DNA from: Rhodomicrobium vannielii ATCC 17100 | Lineage (GTDB): Bacteria; Pseudomonadota; Alphaproteobacteria; Rhizobiales; Rhodomicrobiaceae | Reading direction: 5' to 3' | Assembly: GCF_000166055.1 (NCBI RefSeq) | Contig: NC_014664.1 | Coordinates: forward strand, 831,927 to 895,926 | Length of the DNA: 64,000 bases | Shown here: one piece after another, positions 63,741-64,000 of the stretch | Position numbering within the stretch: the first letter of the stretch is position 1 | Layout: each line of letters opens with the position of its first letter | The notes under the pieces: generated by a model | What the model saw: only the letters and a program-made list of their open reading frames with translations | Databases searched by the model: none | Told to the model about the DNA's origin: nothing | Made by a program: the position numbers and the translations under genes

Positions 63741-64000
63741 ATGCGCAATCTCATCACCGATGTCGAAGGGCTGCGGGTCGGCAACGCCGAGGATGCGCGG
63801 ATCGCGAGCGGCACGACGATCATTCTGGCCGACGCGCCGGTGGTGGCTGCGGCGACGGTGATGGGCGGCGGGCCTGGCACACGCGAGCGCGACGCCATCG
63901 GCCTCGAAGGCACGGTCGGCGCGGCGGACGCCATCGTGCTTTCCGGCGGGAGCGCCTTCGGCCTCGACGCGGCGAGCGGCGTGCAGACATGGCTTCGCGA
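63741..64000 (+). CDS. P1-family peptidase (DmpA-like), partial
   Basis: The first 86 residues are visible before the window ends. They read MRNLITDVEGLRVGNAEDAR, then TTIILADAPVVAAATVMGGGPGTRE and AIVLSGGSAFGLDAASGV, the N-terminal motifs of the P1 (DmpA/BapA) aminopeptidase family, which self-cleave before a catalytic Ser further on. GAAGGA precedes the ATG. Confidence 0.85.
   Translation, partial: MRNLITDVEGLRVGNAEDARIASGTTIILADAPVVAAATVMGGGPGTRERDAIGLEGTVGAADAIVLSGGSAFGLDAASGVQTWLR

Overview
The window is GC-rich, gene-dense bacterial chromosome that reads as alphaproteobacterial, most likely Hyphomicrobiales. The evidence is an alpha-type Rieske protein, a GntR/malonyl-CoA decarboxylase pair, a cheY-cheA-cheW-mcp-cheR-cheB operon without cheZ, an alpha-type Zur box and an EcfG-like promoter. 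A Rhodomicrobium-like phototroph or methylotroph would fit, but the genus is a guess. Most of the window is core or housekeeping genes. Accessory signal is confined to short stretches: palindromic repeats, one insertion sequence, an A+T-rich orphan lipoprotein and a gene remnant.

Layout. 1-6.1 kb: truncated lutC and lutB (lactate oxidation), a Dps ferritin, molybdenum cofactor genes mog and moaE, tRNA-Asn, a GT61 glycosyltransferase and an AlkA-like DNA glycosylase. 6.2-9.2 kb: a TorF-type porin, then a Crp/Fnr regulator, an orphan Rieske protein and a DUF2892 membrane protein. The last two each carry the same TGTGAC-N3-GTCAC(A) palindrome upstream, which suggests a small regulon. 9.5-11.7 kb: a chorismatase-like/RidA protein and a 2-oxoglutarate/Fe(II) dioxygenase, ended by a composite palindromic repeat. 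11.7-21 kb: DUF892 stress protein, YceI, copper ATPase with a CsoR-like operator, CobB sirtuin, methyltransferase, SDR, DEAD-box helicase (ended by the second copy of the palindromic repeat) and tRNA-Ser. 21.4-26 kb: YfhO-like membrane protein, ChbG/HpnK-like deacetylase, GtrA flippase and GT2 glycosyltransferase (lipid-linked sugar handling).

26-32.9 kb: cytochrome b561-YceI fusion, glyoxalase I, a double cold-shock protein, a DUF192 protein whose signal-peptide codons hold an intrinsic terminator, aguA-aguB (agmatine to putrescine), a glycine-zipper protein, a 3' remnant of aguB and an A+T-rich lipoprotein. 32.9-40 kb: FAD-linked D-2-hydroxyacid dehydrogenase, HD hydrolase, Tag glycosylase, YgfZ, polysaccharide deacetylase, EF-hand lipoprotein and a ClpP-fold-like periplasmic protein. 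40-51 kb: GntR regulator, malonyl-CoA decarboxylase, YpfJ metallopeptidase, glmU, a Zur-controlled COG0523 metallochaperone, glmS, a solitary type I-E-like CRISPR repeat, an alpha/beta hydrolase, and a divergent LysR/DMT-exporter pair.

51.3-60.7 kb is one chemotaxis operon on the minus strand: STAS-cheY-cheA-cheW-mcp-cheW-cheR-cheB and a soluble receptor-like protein with two degenerate signalling tips. It is followed by an intact IS481-family element with a CCTAGC target duplication, a SPOR-domain protein and the start of a P1-family peptidase.

The most promising undescribed signals are the twin operators around the Crp/Fnr-Rieske-DUF2892 locus, the stop-codon-anchored composite palindromic repeat, the chorismatase-like/dioxygenase pair, and the terminator embedded in the DUF192 reading frame.
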